A DNA stretch of 64,000 nt from Rhizobium sp. BK418 (GCF_004341105.1 NZ_SLZK01000011.1:1-64000); one strand, 5' to 3'; shown: positions 34,304 to 42,857, numbered from the stretch's first letter. Notes: generated by a model from the letters alone, not told the origin. Made by a program: numbers and translations.

Positions 34304-34329
34304 GGAACATTTCGTGCGTAGAGACCGTT
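34304..34329 (+). promoter_or_regulatory. EcfG-type promoter (N18)
   Basis: GGAAC 34304-34308, spacer 18, GTT 34327-34329 preceded by C; start codon at 34386. Confidence 0.65.
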
Positions 34330-34385
34330 GCTATGGCCGATACAACGGAGATCGTTGTCGACCAGATTCGTCGTGCGGAGGATGT

Positions 34386-34556
34386 ATGCGCCAGACCAAG
34401 CCGTTCATTGTCGAGATCAAGCAGACCAGGAAATCCAAGGCGGGTGCTCAAAAGCCGTCGATCTGGGGCAATCTGGACCTCAATCAGTATCGGGATCTCG
34501 TGACCATGGCGCCGGCGAAAGACGTTGAGGCGTCTGCGAAGGCGACCCGCGACTAA
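34386..34556 (+). CDS. Small basic hypothetical protein (56 aa)
   Basis: ATG 34386 with a CGGAGG site. The protein (MRQTKPFIVEIKQTRKSKAG, then QKPSIWGNLDLNQYRDLVTM) is basic at the N terminus and has a conserved-looking PSIWG core; similar tiny proteins occur in rhizobia but have no known role. Longer in-frame extension upstream lies across the promoter and is rejected. It is divergent from glgX-treZ and convergent with the second treZ. Confidence 0.7.
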   Translation: MRQTKPFIVEIKQTRKSKAGAQKPSIWGNLDLNQYRDLVTMAPAKDVEASAKATRD

Positions 34557-34812
34557 ACCAGATGTCGGTCGGGGCCGGCTCAAACAACCAGGGTTCCCTG
34601 CGATCCGCGCTTTCAGTCCTGCCGCTCACCCCAAGGAATGTTTTCCCTCTTCCGCCTCTTGTTGGCGAGGCGCAGGAAACGCGAAACGGTCTGCTTCATC
34701 GCAGAAGATCTCGCTCTTTTGACCGATGATGCGGCCCCGATTGCCGGCAAAGTGCCTTTTGCGCAAAAAAGCAAGGAGCGCCTTGTTTCCCTGCCAGGTT
34801 GGACGGCATCCT

Positions 34813-36783
34813 TCACAGGTGAGATATGGCTTGCTGCCAATGCAGCAAGGTCGGGCCGTCAGGTTTCGGCTTCTGATCGGCCTTTCTCGGTGCGAAGACA
34901 ATCGCGCTGTCGGCATCCAGCACCCAACGCCGTTGCATATCGACAGACCGCCTGCCGCTTCCGCCATAGGCAAAATCCTCGCTTGACCATTCGGCAGTCC
35001 ATTGACAGCCCGCAGGCGGTGCAAGGAGCGGGTCGGCGAGGCTGAGGATCGGAAGATGTTTGCCCAAGTTGACAAACAACAGGCGTTCGTCCTTCGCATC
35101 GTCGGCGAAATACCGCAGAAGAAGCGCCGAACGACCAAGAACGCTTCCGTCCACCGATACACGCGGGCAACTTGCCGACGCTTGTGCGAATACGCGCGTC
35201 TGTCGCCGCAACAAAAGCAAATCGCGATGAAGTGCAACAAGGTCGCTGTTGCGATCACGTTCGCTCCAATCCAGTTTGGAAGCTTCGAAAGTGGAAGGCT
35301 CTGCCGGGTTAGGCATGATGTCGGCGAAGATCTCGTCCTTAAGGTTTGGAAACTGGCGCAGGAAATCAAGCCGTCCGTTGCGCACGCATGTTTCCAGTTC
35401 ACCCGCTCGATCCGCGAAATAGAAGAACGGGCTCGATGAGCCGAATTCCTGTCCCTGAAACAGCATCGGTGTCTGCGGACCGAGAAGCAGGAGTGCGGTC
35501 ATTGCCCGCATGCGTGCCGGTGATGCGATCCGTCCAAGGCGCTGGCCAGTCCCCGAATTTGCGATCTGGTCGTGGTTCTGCAGAAAATGGATAAAACGGA
35601 AGGCCTGCAGATCGAGACCCGGCCGCCCCCGGGTTGCATCCTGCCAATCGTAGCGTTGCCCCTGGAACAGATAGCCATACTTTGCCGCCGACACGAACTC
35701 CTGCGCCGTTCCGCTATGGTCGTGATAATAGGCATCGTTGCGGCCCGTCAAAGCGACAGTGGCGGAATGATGGAAGTCGTCGTTCCACACCGTATCGAGC
35801 CCGAAGCCGCCTTTGCCCGGAGCTCTGATCAGCCGGCTGTCCTGAGGCTCGTTTTCGGCGACGAGGTAGATCGATCTTCCCTTGGCTGCCGCCCGCGCCT
35901 TGCGCGCGATGACCGCCACGATATGGTCGTCACTGCTATCGAAGAGTGCTTGGGTGGCATCGATCCTTAACCCGTCGAAGTGATACTCCTCGATCCAGTA
36001 TGCGCCATTGTCTGCAATGAAGCTGCGAACGCCGGCGCACATTTCGCCGTCGAAGTTGAGGGATTTGCCCCACTCGTTTTCATAGCGGTCGGTGAAATAG
36101 TGAGGCGTGAATCGTGCGAACTGCTCGCCTGCACCGAAGTGATTATAAACCACGTCGAGAATGACGCCGATCCCCAGCCGATGCGCCTCATCAACGAAGG
36201 CCTTGAGTTCATCGGCAGCACCGTAAAGTCTGGTCGGCGCGTAGGGCAGGACGCCGTCGTAGCCCCACCCGAAGTCACCACAAAATTCGTTAACTGGCAT
36301 CAGCTCCAGACACGTGATGCCAAGCTCCTTCAAGAGCGGCAGTTTGCCTGCAGCGGCCGAGTAGGTGCCTTTCGGCGTGAAGGTGCCGATATGCATCTCG
36401 TAGAGGACTTGGCCGTCGGGTTCGACGCCTTCCCAGCCGTCGTCTCGCCAGGTGTAGCCGTCAGGGTCGATCACCATGGACCAGCCGGCCGGGCCGTCCG
36501 GTTGAAATCGTGATGCGGGATCTGCCAGCAGGTCCCTGTCCTCGCCGAGGCGAAATCGGTAAAGCTGGCCAGGGCACACGTCCCTCAGATCGAGGCGAAA
36601 ATAGCCCGCCTCGTCGGTCCGCATCGGATATTCGTCTCCGCTTTCGAGGACAAGGTGGACCTGTGCGTGTGCAGGTGCCCAAACTCGGAAGGAGACACCG
36701 TCGGGGAGACATTCGCTTCCGACGCAATAACGCCGTTCGAAACCCGTTCGAAAATCGCCTGTCTCAATTACTGACCCTGACAT
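34813..36783 (-). CDS. treZ: Malto-oligosyltrehalose trehalohydrolase
   Basis: A 656-residue stand-alone TreZ: N-terminal CBM48-like domain (GVSFRVWAPAHAQVHLVLE), GH13 barrel with VLYEMHIGTFTPKGTY, DVVYNHFG, GLRIDATQAL (D275), VAENEP (E310 region) and QNHDQIANSG, and a C-terminal DUF3459 sheet. It splits trehalose from maltooligosyl-trehalose. It is clearly diverged from the TreZ half of the fusion protein, so the two are not a recent tandem copy. The start at 36783 has a GAGGA site; it follows the alpha-glucosidase by 43 bases and is probably co-transcribed with it. Confidence 0.92.
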   Translation of the reverse strand: MSGSVIETGDFRTGFERRYCVGSECLPDGVSFRVWAPAHAQVHLVLESGDEYPMRTDEAGYFRLDLRDVCPGQLYRFRLGEDRDLLADPASRFQPDGPAGWSMVIDPDGYTWRDDGWEGVEPDGQVLYEMHIGTFTPKGTYSAAAGKLPLLKELGITCLELMPVNEFCGDFGWGYDGVLPYAPTRLYGAADELKAFVDEAHRLGIGVILDVVYNHFGAGEQFARFTPHYFTDRYENEWGKSLNFDGEMCAGVRSFIADNGAYWIEEYHFDGLRIDATQALFDSSDDHIVAVIARKARAAAKGRSIYLVAENEPQDSRLIRAPGKGGFGLDTVWNDDFHHSATVALTGRNDAYYHDHSGTAQEFVSAAKYGYLFQGQRYDWQDATRGRPGLDLQAFRFIHFLQNHDQIANSGTGQRLGRIASPARMRAMTALLLLGPQTPMLFQGQEFGSSSPFFYFADRAGELETCVRNGRLDFLRQFPNLKDEIFADIMPNPAEPSTFEASKLDWSERDRNSDLVALHRDLLLLRRQTRVFAQASASCPRVSVDGSVLGRSALLLRYFADDAKDERLLFVNLGKHLPILSLADPLLAPPAGCQWTAEWSSEDFAYGGSGRRSVDMQRRWVLDADSAIVFAPRKADQKPKPDGPTLLHWQQAISHL

Positions 36784-36826
36784 GGCTGTCCTCATGGCCC
36801 CGACGCGGTGGATGAAAACACCGGTC

Positions 36827-38506
36827 TCAAGATTTTGTTCCGTCGCGACCTGCGACCTCCGCCAACACCGCGAAGGCTTCATAGGGACGCAGGCTCATCG
36901 TCGTTTTCAGCGCGTCAACCGGATCGTAGTTGCTGATGAGGCATCGGCCCGTGGCGAGCAGTTCATGGGGGAGATCGAACGTAATGGTCCGGGCCGAGAA
37001 ATTTGACAGCACAGTCAACCGCTGGGTGTCCAACGTGCGGGTATAGGCCAGAACATCCGGATGCTGATCGAGATATGATTGGAAGCGACCGTAGATGATG
37101 ACGGGATATGCCTTGCGCAGCGAGATCAGCTTGCGGTAGTGGTTCCAGATCGAGTGCTCGTCGGACATTGCCGCTTCGGCATTGATCGTGGCGTAATTCT
37201 TGTTGACCTCGATCCATGGAATGCCCGTGGTGAAGCCTGCATTGGCACCGCTTGTCCACTGCATTGGCGTTCTGGCATTGTCTCGGCCATTTTCGTTTGC
37301 ACCCTTGATGAAGTCTTCTGGCGATAGTCCGGCTTCGAGGTGAAGTCGATGCATATTGAGCGTTTCGATGTCGCGATATTGTTCAATCTTGGTGAATGGC
37401 GCATTCGTCATGCCGATCTCCTCGCCCTGGTAGATGAAAGGCGTGCCCTTCAGAAGGTGTAGGACGGTGGCGAGCATCTTTGCCGACTCGACCGGATAGC
37501 CCTTGACGTCGCCATATTTCGAGACGGCGCGGGGAAGATCGTGATTGCCCCAGAACAGGGCATTCCATCCATCGTCGGCAAGCGCATATTGCCACTTGCT
37601 GAGGACCGATTTGAGCTTGATCAGGTCGAACGGTCGCGAGCGCCATTTCCCGTAAATCTCATCCCATTGCTGGGTCACGTGCTCGAACTGGAAGATCATC
37701 GACAGTTCTTCTCGATCCCGTCCGGAATAGAGCAGCGCCGAGCCCGGTGTTGCGCTCCACGTCTCGCCGACGGTCAGGACGTCTCGGCTGCCGAAGGTCG
37801 CCCGGTTCATCTCATGAAGATAGGCATGCAGATGCGGCCCGTCCGTCACAATGGCCTGGTCCACCTGTTTGCCGATATAGTCGATGACGTCCATGCGAAA
37901 GCCGGCGATCCCGCGTTCCAGCCACCAGTTCATCATCTGGTAGATCGCGCCGCGGACGTTCGGATTTTCCCAATTGAGGTCGGGCTGCCGGCGCGAGAAC
38001 AGGTGGAGATAATATTCGCCCGTGGTCTCGTCGAGCGTCCAGGCGGACCCGCCGAAGGAGGACGTCAGGTTATTTGGTGGCCCGCCGTCGTCGGCGGGCT
38101 TGCGCCAGATGTAATAGTCGCGAAACGGGCTTTGCTTGGACGCGCGCGATTGGACGAACCAAGGATGCTCATCGGACGTGTGATTGACCACGAGGTCGAG
38201 GATGACGCCGATGTTTCTGAGACGCGCTTGAGCGAGAAGTTCGTCGAAATCCGCCAGTGTCCCGAATTCCGGTGCGACGGCCTGGTAATCGGAAATGTCA
38301 TAGCCATTGTCGTCCATCGGCGACGCGTAGATCGGCGAAAGCCAGATGAGCTCTATGCCAAGGGCCTTGAGATATTCGAGCTTTGAGGTGATGCCTGGCA
38401 GGTCGCCGACGCCGTCGCCATTGCTGTCTGCGAAGCTGCGGGGATAGACCTGATATACGGTAGCCTTGTGCCACCACGCCGTCCGGATTGTCGATCGCAA
38501 TTCCAT
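36827..38506 (-). CDS. GH13 alpha-glucosidase (oligo-1,6-glucosidase/trehalose-phosphate hydrolase type)
   Basis: A 559-residue cytosolic enzyme with AWWHKATVYQVYPRSF, GDLPGITSKLEYLKALG, DLVVNHTSDEHPWF, GFRMDVIDYIG (nucleophile D206), GETW (acid E248) and GNHDLPR (H322, D323), typical of GH13 subfamilies 23/29/31. Candidate substrates are isomaltose, sucrose isomers, trehalose or its phosphate; I cannot decide among them. The start at 38506 has a GGAGG site; the longer frame to 38617 crosses the promoter. First gene of an operon with treZ, transcribed from 38573. Confidence 0.88.
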   Translation of the reverse strand: MELRSTIRTAWWHKATVYQVYPRSFADSNGDGVGDLPGITSKLEYLKALGIELIWLSPIYASPMDDNGYDISDYQAVAPEFGTLADFDELLAQARLRNIGVILDLVVNHTSDEHPWFVQSRASKQSPFRDYYIWRKPADDGGPPNNLTSSFGGSAWTLDETTGEYYLHLFSRRQPDLNWENPNVRGAIYQMMNWWLERGIAGFRMDVIDYIGKQVDQAIVTDGPHLHAYLHEMNRATFGSRDVLTVGETWSATPGSALLYSGRDREELSMIFQFEHVTQQWDEIYGKWRSRPFDLIKLKSVLSKWQYALADDGWNALFWGNHDLPRAVSKYGDVKGYPVESAKMLATVLHLLKGTPFIYQGEEIGMTNAPFTKIEQYRDIETLNMHRLHLEAGLSPEDFIKGANENGRDNARTPMQWTSGANAGFTTGIPWIEVNKNYATINAEAAMSDEHSIWNHYRKLISLRKAYPVIIYGRFQSYLDQHPDVLAYTRTLDTQRLTVLSNFSARTITFDLPHELLATGRCLISNYDPVDALKTTMSLRPYEAFAVLAEVAGRDGTKS

Positions 38507-38572
38507 CAGACTTTCCTCCGTTACGTTCAAGAAGGGCCGGCCGCCTCGTGCCTCGTCGTGTTGTGGGTGGGG

Positions 38573-38597
38573 AACGCCCGTCGGCCCTCCCCGTTCC
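38573..38597 (-). promoter_or_regulatory. EcfG-type promoter of alpha-glucosidase/treZ (symmetric)
   Basis: Reverse strand GGAAC (38597-38593), spacer 17, GTT (38575-38573), CGTT form; start 67 bases further. The element reads GGAAC-N17-GTTCC on both strands. Confidence 0.75.
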
Positions 38598-38838
38598 GCG
38601 CAAGTCCTAGGGCACAAGGCAAAGAACGCTCGTCGCCCGCTCGCCCCCGATGCCGTGTCCCAGACGCACGATCCGCGGTAAAATCATTCACGAGTGTCGG
38701 TTTTTGGGAACTGCGCTGGCCGCAACGGACCGTCGAAACGTCGGTCAGTGCCAGCGCCCCATCTTGCGTGGCAATTTGGAAACAAAAGCCGCTCCAGGCG
38801 TTTCATGCGCGGGTGATAACACCAGCTACGGAGAGGAG

Positions 38839-38931
38839 ACGATGAGCCGCAATCAGCGAAAATACGTGCAGGTTCCGGAGGGATCCGCAATATCGCTGCG
38901 TGGACGGTGTTTGGGTCCCTTGTGCTGTTGA
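38839..38931 (+). CDS. Small frame, possibly the start of a frameshifted gene
   Basis: A very strong GGAGAGGAGACG site precedes ATG 38839 (MSRNQRKYVQVPEGSA), but the frame ends after 30 codons. A neighbouring frame from about 38880 continues IAAWTVFGSLVLLIYGASP, a clear membrane helix. Joined by one frame change they would give a small single-pass membrane protein, so this may be a broken gene. Confidence 0.35.
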   Translation, partial: TMSRNQRKYVQVPEGSAISLRGRCLGPLCC

Positions 38932-39028
38932 TATATGGCGCGTCGCCGTCGTGGTATGGTGGCCACGATGATCCGATTGAAACGGCCCTCACCATGGTCG
39001 GCCCTCGGGGGGACCAAGAGGCTACGCC

Positions 39029-39053
39029 GGAACAGACGCCGGCAAGCCGCGTT
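39029..39053 (+). promoter_or_regulatory. EcfG-type promoter of the EutQ-like cupin gene
   Basis: GGAAC 39029-39033, spacer 17, GTT 39051-39053 preceded by C, continuing to GTTCC (symmetric). Start codon at 39095. Confidence 0.75.
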
Positions 39054-39094
39054 CCGCCAGCAGGACGCGTTGTCCCTTATCCCGGAGGTAGCCC

Positions 39095-39442
39095 GTGGTC
39101 GTTCGCACATTCACGATAGCCGATGCAATATTCGAACGATCGCCAGGGCAGGATGGTGACATCTTCGCGGGCAATCTGCTTGACCAGCGAGATAATGGTC
39201 CCGTCACGATCGGCTACGGGCGTTACGGGCCCAACGCCGTCCTTGAGCAGATGATTGCCGTTCACGATACGATGATCGTCATCCAGGGGCGACTGTCGAT
39301 ATGGACGGAGCGTGCCGCATTCACGGCAGGGCCCGGCGACATCGTCAGCATGCAAAGCGGCGACAAGGTAACAATCAGAGCGCATGATGAAGGCTGCGTG
39401 ACGGCTTATGTTACCTATCCTCATTGGCAGGAAGCGGAATGA
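39095..39442 (+). CDS. EutQ-like cupin protein
   Basis: A 115-residue cupin with GTG start behind a GGAGGTAG site. FAGNLLDQRDNGPVTIGYGRYGPN, then HDTMIVIQGRLSIWTE and PGDIVSMQSGDKVTI follow the EutQ family pattern of a single double-stranded beta-helix. EutQ proteins act in ethanolamine use as acetate kinases, but isolated copies like this one, far from eut genes, are of unknown role. It ends 97 bases before the DUF2934 gene, which has its own promoter. Confidence 0.8.
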   Translation: MVVRTFTIADAIFERSPGQDGDIFAGNLLDQRDNGPVTIGYGRYGPNAVLEQMIAVHDTMIVIQGRLSIWTERAAFTAGPGDIVSMQSGDKVTIRAHDEGCVTAYVTYPHWQEAE

Positions 39443-39485
39443 GAGGATCCCATCTTCCGTGCTATCTCGATCATTTCGTGGATTG

Positions 39486-39510
39486 GGAACAATGCCCGGG
39501 ATCGGGCGTT
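39486..39510 (+). promoter_or_regulatory. EcfG-type promoter of the DUF2934 gene
   Basis: GGAAC 39486-39490, spacer 17, GTT 39508-39510 preceded by C; start codon at 39539. Confidence 0.8.
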
Positions 39511-39538
39511 CGCCTCGACCCAATCAAGGAGAACGTCA

Positions 39539-39874
39539 ATGGTTCAACATACTCGGGAGGGGTCTATCTCCAACTCGGACAGCGCTACGAGTTCGCGTTC
39601 TGGTAAACGGGGGGAACTGACAGACCGGATTCGCAACCGCGCACGCGAGATCTGGCTTGCGCACGGACGCCCGGATGGCCGGGCGGACGAACATTGGCTG
39701 CAGGCCGAGCACGAAATCCTGCACGAGCAGGATGAACTGGAGGGGAATGATGTGCCCAAGCTCGACGCGCTTCGAGAGGCCGCGCGCGAGCATGCCGACA
39801 GCTTCATCGTAAAAAGCGATCTTGAAGACGCCGATCAACGCGAGGCGACGCCCGGCGTGCGGGAGCAGCCTTGA
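39539..39874 (+). CDS. DUF2934 domain protein
   Basis: A 111-residue protein whose centre, RIRNRAREIWLAHGRPDGRA followed by DEHWLQAEHEI, is the DUF2934 motif (IR-x-RAxxIWxxxGxPxGxxxxHWxxAExEL). The flanks are acidic and disordered. The family is common in rhizobia and soil proteobacteria and has no known function. AAGGAG precedes the ATG. Confidence 0.85.
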   Translation: MVQHTREGSISNSDSATSSRSGKRGELTDRIRNRAREIWLAHGRPDGRADEHWLQAEHEILHEQDELEGNDVPKLDALREAAREHADSFIVKSDLEDADQREATPGVREQP

Positions 39875-40318
39875 ACAACCGATTTCAGTCGCCTGGTGCG
39901 TAGCTGTTTCACGACCATGAGAAACACGTTCCGCAGTGGCTTCAACCGTCGCAAGCGGCATGTTCTTGTGGCCGACGAGACGTACGCGTCGGATCATTCA
40001 ATCAGGAAGCAGAGGTTCATGTGAGGGAGGTTTGGCGTCGTCCGATCCATTAAAAGAGCACATTGCTTGTGGCGATGGACGAACGACGAGAGATCGCCGC
40101 GCAGTTCGATCTCAGATGGGAAGCGCGACGAGCCTAATTGACCGACAGGTCCGATTTCGCAGGGACATTGGCTGAGATCGGCCTATCGTCGCTGCAACTC
40201 GTTTGCGACGCCTTTTGGTCAGCAACATCTGCTTGGCGATGGAAGCCCAGCTACCGCTTGCATGATCGAGCCGATCGCGTAGGCTTGGTAGATGCGCGAA
40301 TACTGATGGGGGCGTGGG
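39875..40318. other. Intergenic, no convincing gene
   Basis: A 35-codon basic frame at 39917-40024 has no ribosome site. Other frames are shadow-like. No promoter match was found. Confidence 0.4.
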
Positions 40319-40528
40319 GTGTTTCAGGCATTCGACAAGAACGGCGGACAGCCGCTCACCCCGGCTGACGTCGAGATGCTTCAGGGCTTGATCAGCGAAT
40401 ATTGCCAGACGCGTAACCTGCAGCTTGCGAGCCCGCAGGCGAATGAGGCGGCGCGTGACCTGGTGAAATGGTTTCAAATCGGTGTCACCGATCCGGAAAG
40501 GCTTAGAGAACTGATCAATTCGACCTGA
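40319..40528 (+). CDS. Small hypothetical protein (69 aa)
   Basis: Protein with GTG start, MFQAFDKNGGQPLTPADVEM then LISEYCQTRNLQLASPQANEA and LVKWFQIGVTDPERLRELI, an evidently folded helical domain. Similar small proteins occur in rhizobia without known function. The ribosome site is a G-rich stretch only, so the start is uncertain; a longer ancestral N terminus is possible. Confidence 0.7.
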   Translation: MFQAFDKNGGQPLTPADVEMLQGLISEYCQTRNLQLASPQANEAARDLVKWFQIGVTDPERLRELINST

Positions 40529-40701
40529 GCCGGCGGCACAGCCCTCCCGCGTCCGGTTGCTTCGCCCTGCCTTGCCTGAGGCGCCGATCCGGCAACCTTT
40601 CGAAGCGAGGTAAGGAGACCGAAATTCTGCAAATGAAAACGCCCCTATGGAACCCTTGGCGAATGCCCGACGAGGACGAGCAACCTTCTTGCAGGGCCGC
40701 G

Positions 40702-40726
40702 GGAACATCTAGATCAGACCGAAGTT
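40702..40726 (+). promoter_or_regulatory. EcfG-type promoter before a decayed stretch
   Basis: GGAAC 40702-40706, spacer 17, GTT 40724-40726. The next ATG is 40748, which opens a long frame of doubtful coding value; a ligD relic follows 300 bases later. Confidence 0.55.
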
Positions 40727-40747
40727 TGTTGAAAGGGCGCGGCGGCC

Positions 40748-41038
40748 ATGTCTCCTCTCGACGTGTCACGAGAGATGTCGCGTCTCCTGCACGACGCCCT
40801 CGATCTTGGCGGATCGGGGGCGTTGCATGAACGGGTCGACCCGGGAGCCCGGACAACGCCTTTCAATCGTAATCTTGTCGAGAAAACCGAGGCTGGCATG
40901 ATGATCGATCGAAAGTCAGCGATCCGTGTCCGTGACTACTCCGCATTGACGAGAGGCGAGGGCTCTGTCCCCGATCGCCGACGCCTCGGCAGAGGAGGTC
41001 ACGTTTTGAGCTCAGCTTCGAGCCAATCGTCGAAGTCC
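40748..41038 (+). other. Doubtful coding stretch downstream of a stress promoter
   Basis: The frame from ATG 40748 starts plausibly (MSPLDVSREMSRLLHDALDL) but soon turns Arg/Ser-rich and overlaps the ligD relic in another frame. It could be the N-terminal part of a gene that has decayed. I do not call a functional gene. Confidence 0.3.
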
Positions 41039-41052
41039 GCTTTCTGCGGCGA

Positions 41053-41275
41053 CTCGACAAGCTCTCCACCCGACGAAGCGAACGGAACTTCCGCAATACG
41101 AGGGAACCTGATGGCGCCACCGCGGTCGGTCATCTGCGATTGGAACGCGACGACGGTATCTTCAAGTCATGGGCGCTCGCGAGGGGCCCGTCTTCGATCG
41201 GGTCGGCAAAAGAATGGCTGTGGAGGTAGAAGAGCCATCCGTTGGACTATGGCGACTTCGAAGGCGGAGGAGCAC
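41053..41275 (+). pseudogene. ligD phosphoesterase-domain relic
   Basis: Consecutive frames encode LDKLSTRRSERNFRNTREPDG, then RLERDDGIFKSWALARGPS, VGKRMAVEVEE and HPLDYGDFEG, which correspond to the N-terminal 3'-phosphoesterase domain of bacterial LigD (LDxYxxKRDFxxTxEP, DLRLExDGVxKSWAVxRGPS, DKRLAVxVEDHPLDYxDFEG). The histidine-rich QKHxATRLHYD segment is deleted and two frameshifts are evident. The matching ligase-domain relic lies at 16834-17216. Confidence 0.75.
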
Positions 41276-41307
41276 ACGAGCGTGGCGGTGTCCATACTGA
41301 TCCGTGT

Positions 41308-41640
41308 CTAGCCGCCTGCGCCGGGCGGCGCGTCATTCATCAGGTGTTCCTCGTATTGCACGGTCTGCGCCTGGTCGACGTCAACCGAGGCTCCGACCGG
41401 CGAAGCGAGCCGCACGCCAGGGCCGCCGGCGCCAGAATAGCTGCCGTCAATCAAACGGACGCCGGCCGCTTCAAGGGCGCCTACGACTGCCGCAACGTCA
41501 TTCTTCATGTCTTCGGCAGGGCCATCGCTCGCTTCCATCCGCTGCAGCATTTGAACCGAAATATTGGCCGCCGCGGCCAACTCCGCCTGGGTGAGATCTG
41601 CAAGTGCACGCGCCGCCGTGAGCTGTCTTCCGATAATCAT
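41308..41640 (-). CDS. XRE-type helix-turn-helix protein
   Basis: A 110-residue regulator whose residues 1-60 form a lambda-repressor-like domain (QLTAARALADLTQAELAAAA, NISVQMLQRMEASDG, AVVGALEAAGVRLID), with a Gly/Val-rich C-terminal tail. The target is unknown; nearby candidates are the entericidin gene and other stress genes. TTAGGAT precedes ATG 41640; the longer frame to 41721 is less likely. Confidence 0.8.
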   Translation of the reverse strand: MIIGRQLTAARALADLTQAELAAAANISVQMLQRMEASDGPAEDMKNDVAAVVGALEAAGVRLIDGSYSGAGGPGVRLASPVGASVDVDQAQTVQYEEHLMNDAPPGAGG

Positions 41641-41821
41641 GACGATCCTAAGTACGACGTTTCCCAACTGTCGATATGCATTGGGGCGTGAGCTAAAAGG
41701 GTCATGCCACATTCGATGCAACGGACGAGAAGCAATCCGTGGGGTGAATTATGATGTTTCACCAAAGCCACCGCAGGGCGCCCGTCGGCATCACCAGCCG
41801 GCGGGCTTGCTGATTGGGGTT

Positions 41822-41974
41822 TTACTTCGCTGCGTTGGCAACGCGATGGCCTGCATTTTGGGTGGCATTGACGGTGTTTGCCGTATCCTGGCCCATGCCG
41901 CGGATCGTATTGCCGCATGATGAAAGGGTGAGCGTCAAGAGGAAGGTTACTGCGATTGCGGAAGCGATCTTCAT
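41822..41974 (-). CDS. Entericidin-family small lipoprotein
   Basis: A 50-residue protein too short for most ORF lists: signal sequence with lipobox (TFLLTLTLSSC), lipid-attachment cysteine at residue 20, then GNTIRGMGQDTANTVNATQN, the entericidin A/B signature. Entericidins are stationary-phase, stress-sigma-controlled lipoproteins of the toxin/antidote type in enteric bacteria. A single copy is seen here. It has its own stress promoter at 42006. Confidence 0.88.
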   Translation of the reverse strand: MKIASAIAVTFLLTLTLSSCGNTIRGMGQDTANTVNATQNAGHRVANAAK

Positions 41975-42005
41975 TGGAAGTCCCCGGTTGATCGAACGAG
42001 GCCAT

Positions 42006-42030
42006 AACACTTTAAAGACTTCACAGTTCC
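42006..42030 (-). promoter_or_regulatory. EcfG-type promoter of the entericidin gene
   Basis: Reverse strand GGAAC (42030-42026), spacer 17, GTT (42008-42006); start codon 32 bases further. Confidence 0.8.
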
Positions 42031-42122
42031 AATGAATCGATGCAAGCGCGATGGGCCCATCGAAGCCCTCGCCCCGGCCTGCGCCGCAGGGGGGACCAAT
42101 TATCGGACGGGACGCTGGCAAG

Positions 42123-42191
42123 GTGAAAAAGTCCCTGACGATCGAGGAAATGAATGAAATTGCTGCCGAAGGCTGGAGCCACGAGGCGTGA
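42123..42191 (+). pseudogene. Possible antitoxin tail relic
   Basis: A 22-codon piece, VKKSLTIEEMNEIAAEGW followed by SHEA, resembles the C-terminal toxin-binding tail of AbrB/MazE-type antitoxins (xLTxEExNExxAEGWA). No DNA-binding part and no toxin are seen next to it. This is a weak, pattern-based call. Confidence 0.3.
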
Positions 42192-42290
42192 AAAATCGCC
42201 GTTGATACCAATCGTATTGCGAGCTTTAGGAGATCAGCAGGACTCTGCGGCAGGTCGGCGACGCCCGCCTGACCGATCGAACGGGCTGCC

Positions 42291-42596
42291 TCACCCAAGG
42301 TCCGCCCGGTTTTCATGCAGCGGCCAGTAGCGGTCGGACATATAATCGGCCGGCAAGGGCGACAGCTGCGACAAAGCCTGGACTGCAAATTCAATCTGCA
42401 GCTTGAAGAACTTCAGCGATGGCGGGATGGCGTGACCCGTTACCCTTTGGCGTGATTCATAGCGTTCGATGCCTGCCTGCCGCAAACGCCGCTGCCCCTC
42501 TCCGCGAAGTTTTAAGACCGCGTCGCTCGCACAATCTTGCGCGGCCGGACAATGAAGCCCACCCTCGATGACCCTGAACAAATCGCACGCCCTCAT
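42291..42596 (-). CDS. Hypothetical protein (101 aa)
   Basis: The C-terminal half (IPPSLKFFKLQIEFAVQALS, then QLSPLPADYMSDRYWP) has a strongly conserved look, and the N-terminal half (MRACDLFRVIEGGLHCPAAQ) contains two cysteines. I recall related C-terminal motifs in rhizobial hypothetical proteins but no function. The start at 42596 is a guess; the frame is open to 42899 with shadow-like sequence. Confidence 0.5.
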   Translation of the reverse strand: MRACDLFRVIEGGLHCPAAQDCASDAVLKLRGEGQRRLRQAGIERYESRQRVTGHAIPPSLKFFKLQIEFAVQALSQLSPLPADYMSDRYWPLHENRADLG

Positions 42597-42857
42597 CGTT
42601 TCACCCGGATTTCTCACTTCGCGCCTTTCGCGATTCGCTTCAAGACGAGCGGCTAAGCCTGACGAAAAACGCCGCCAGTGTGACAAAGCCATGACATTAG
42701 GGAGAGGGAGGCTGCGGAACCAACCGGCGCAGGCGCTGCCCGAAGGTCGATCCGCGCGAATATCGGGATGTTGGACGTGCCTGTGTCGCTGTGATCGCCG
42801 AGGACGGTCGAGAGAGCCGTAGCTTTTCGAGAACCATTGTGGATAGAGGATGCATCT

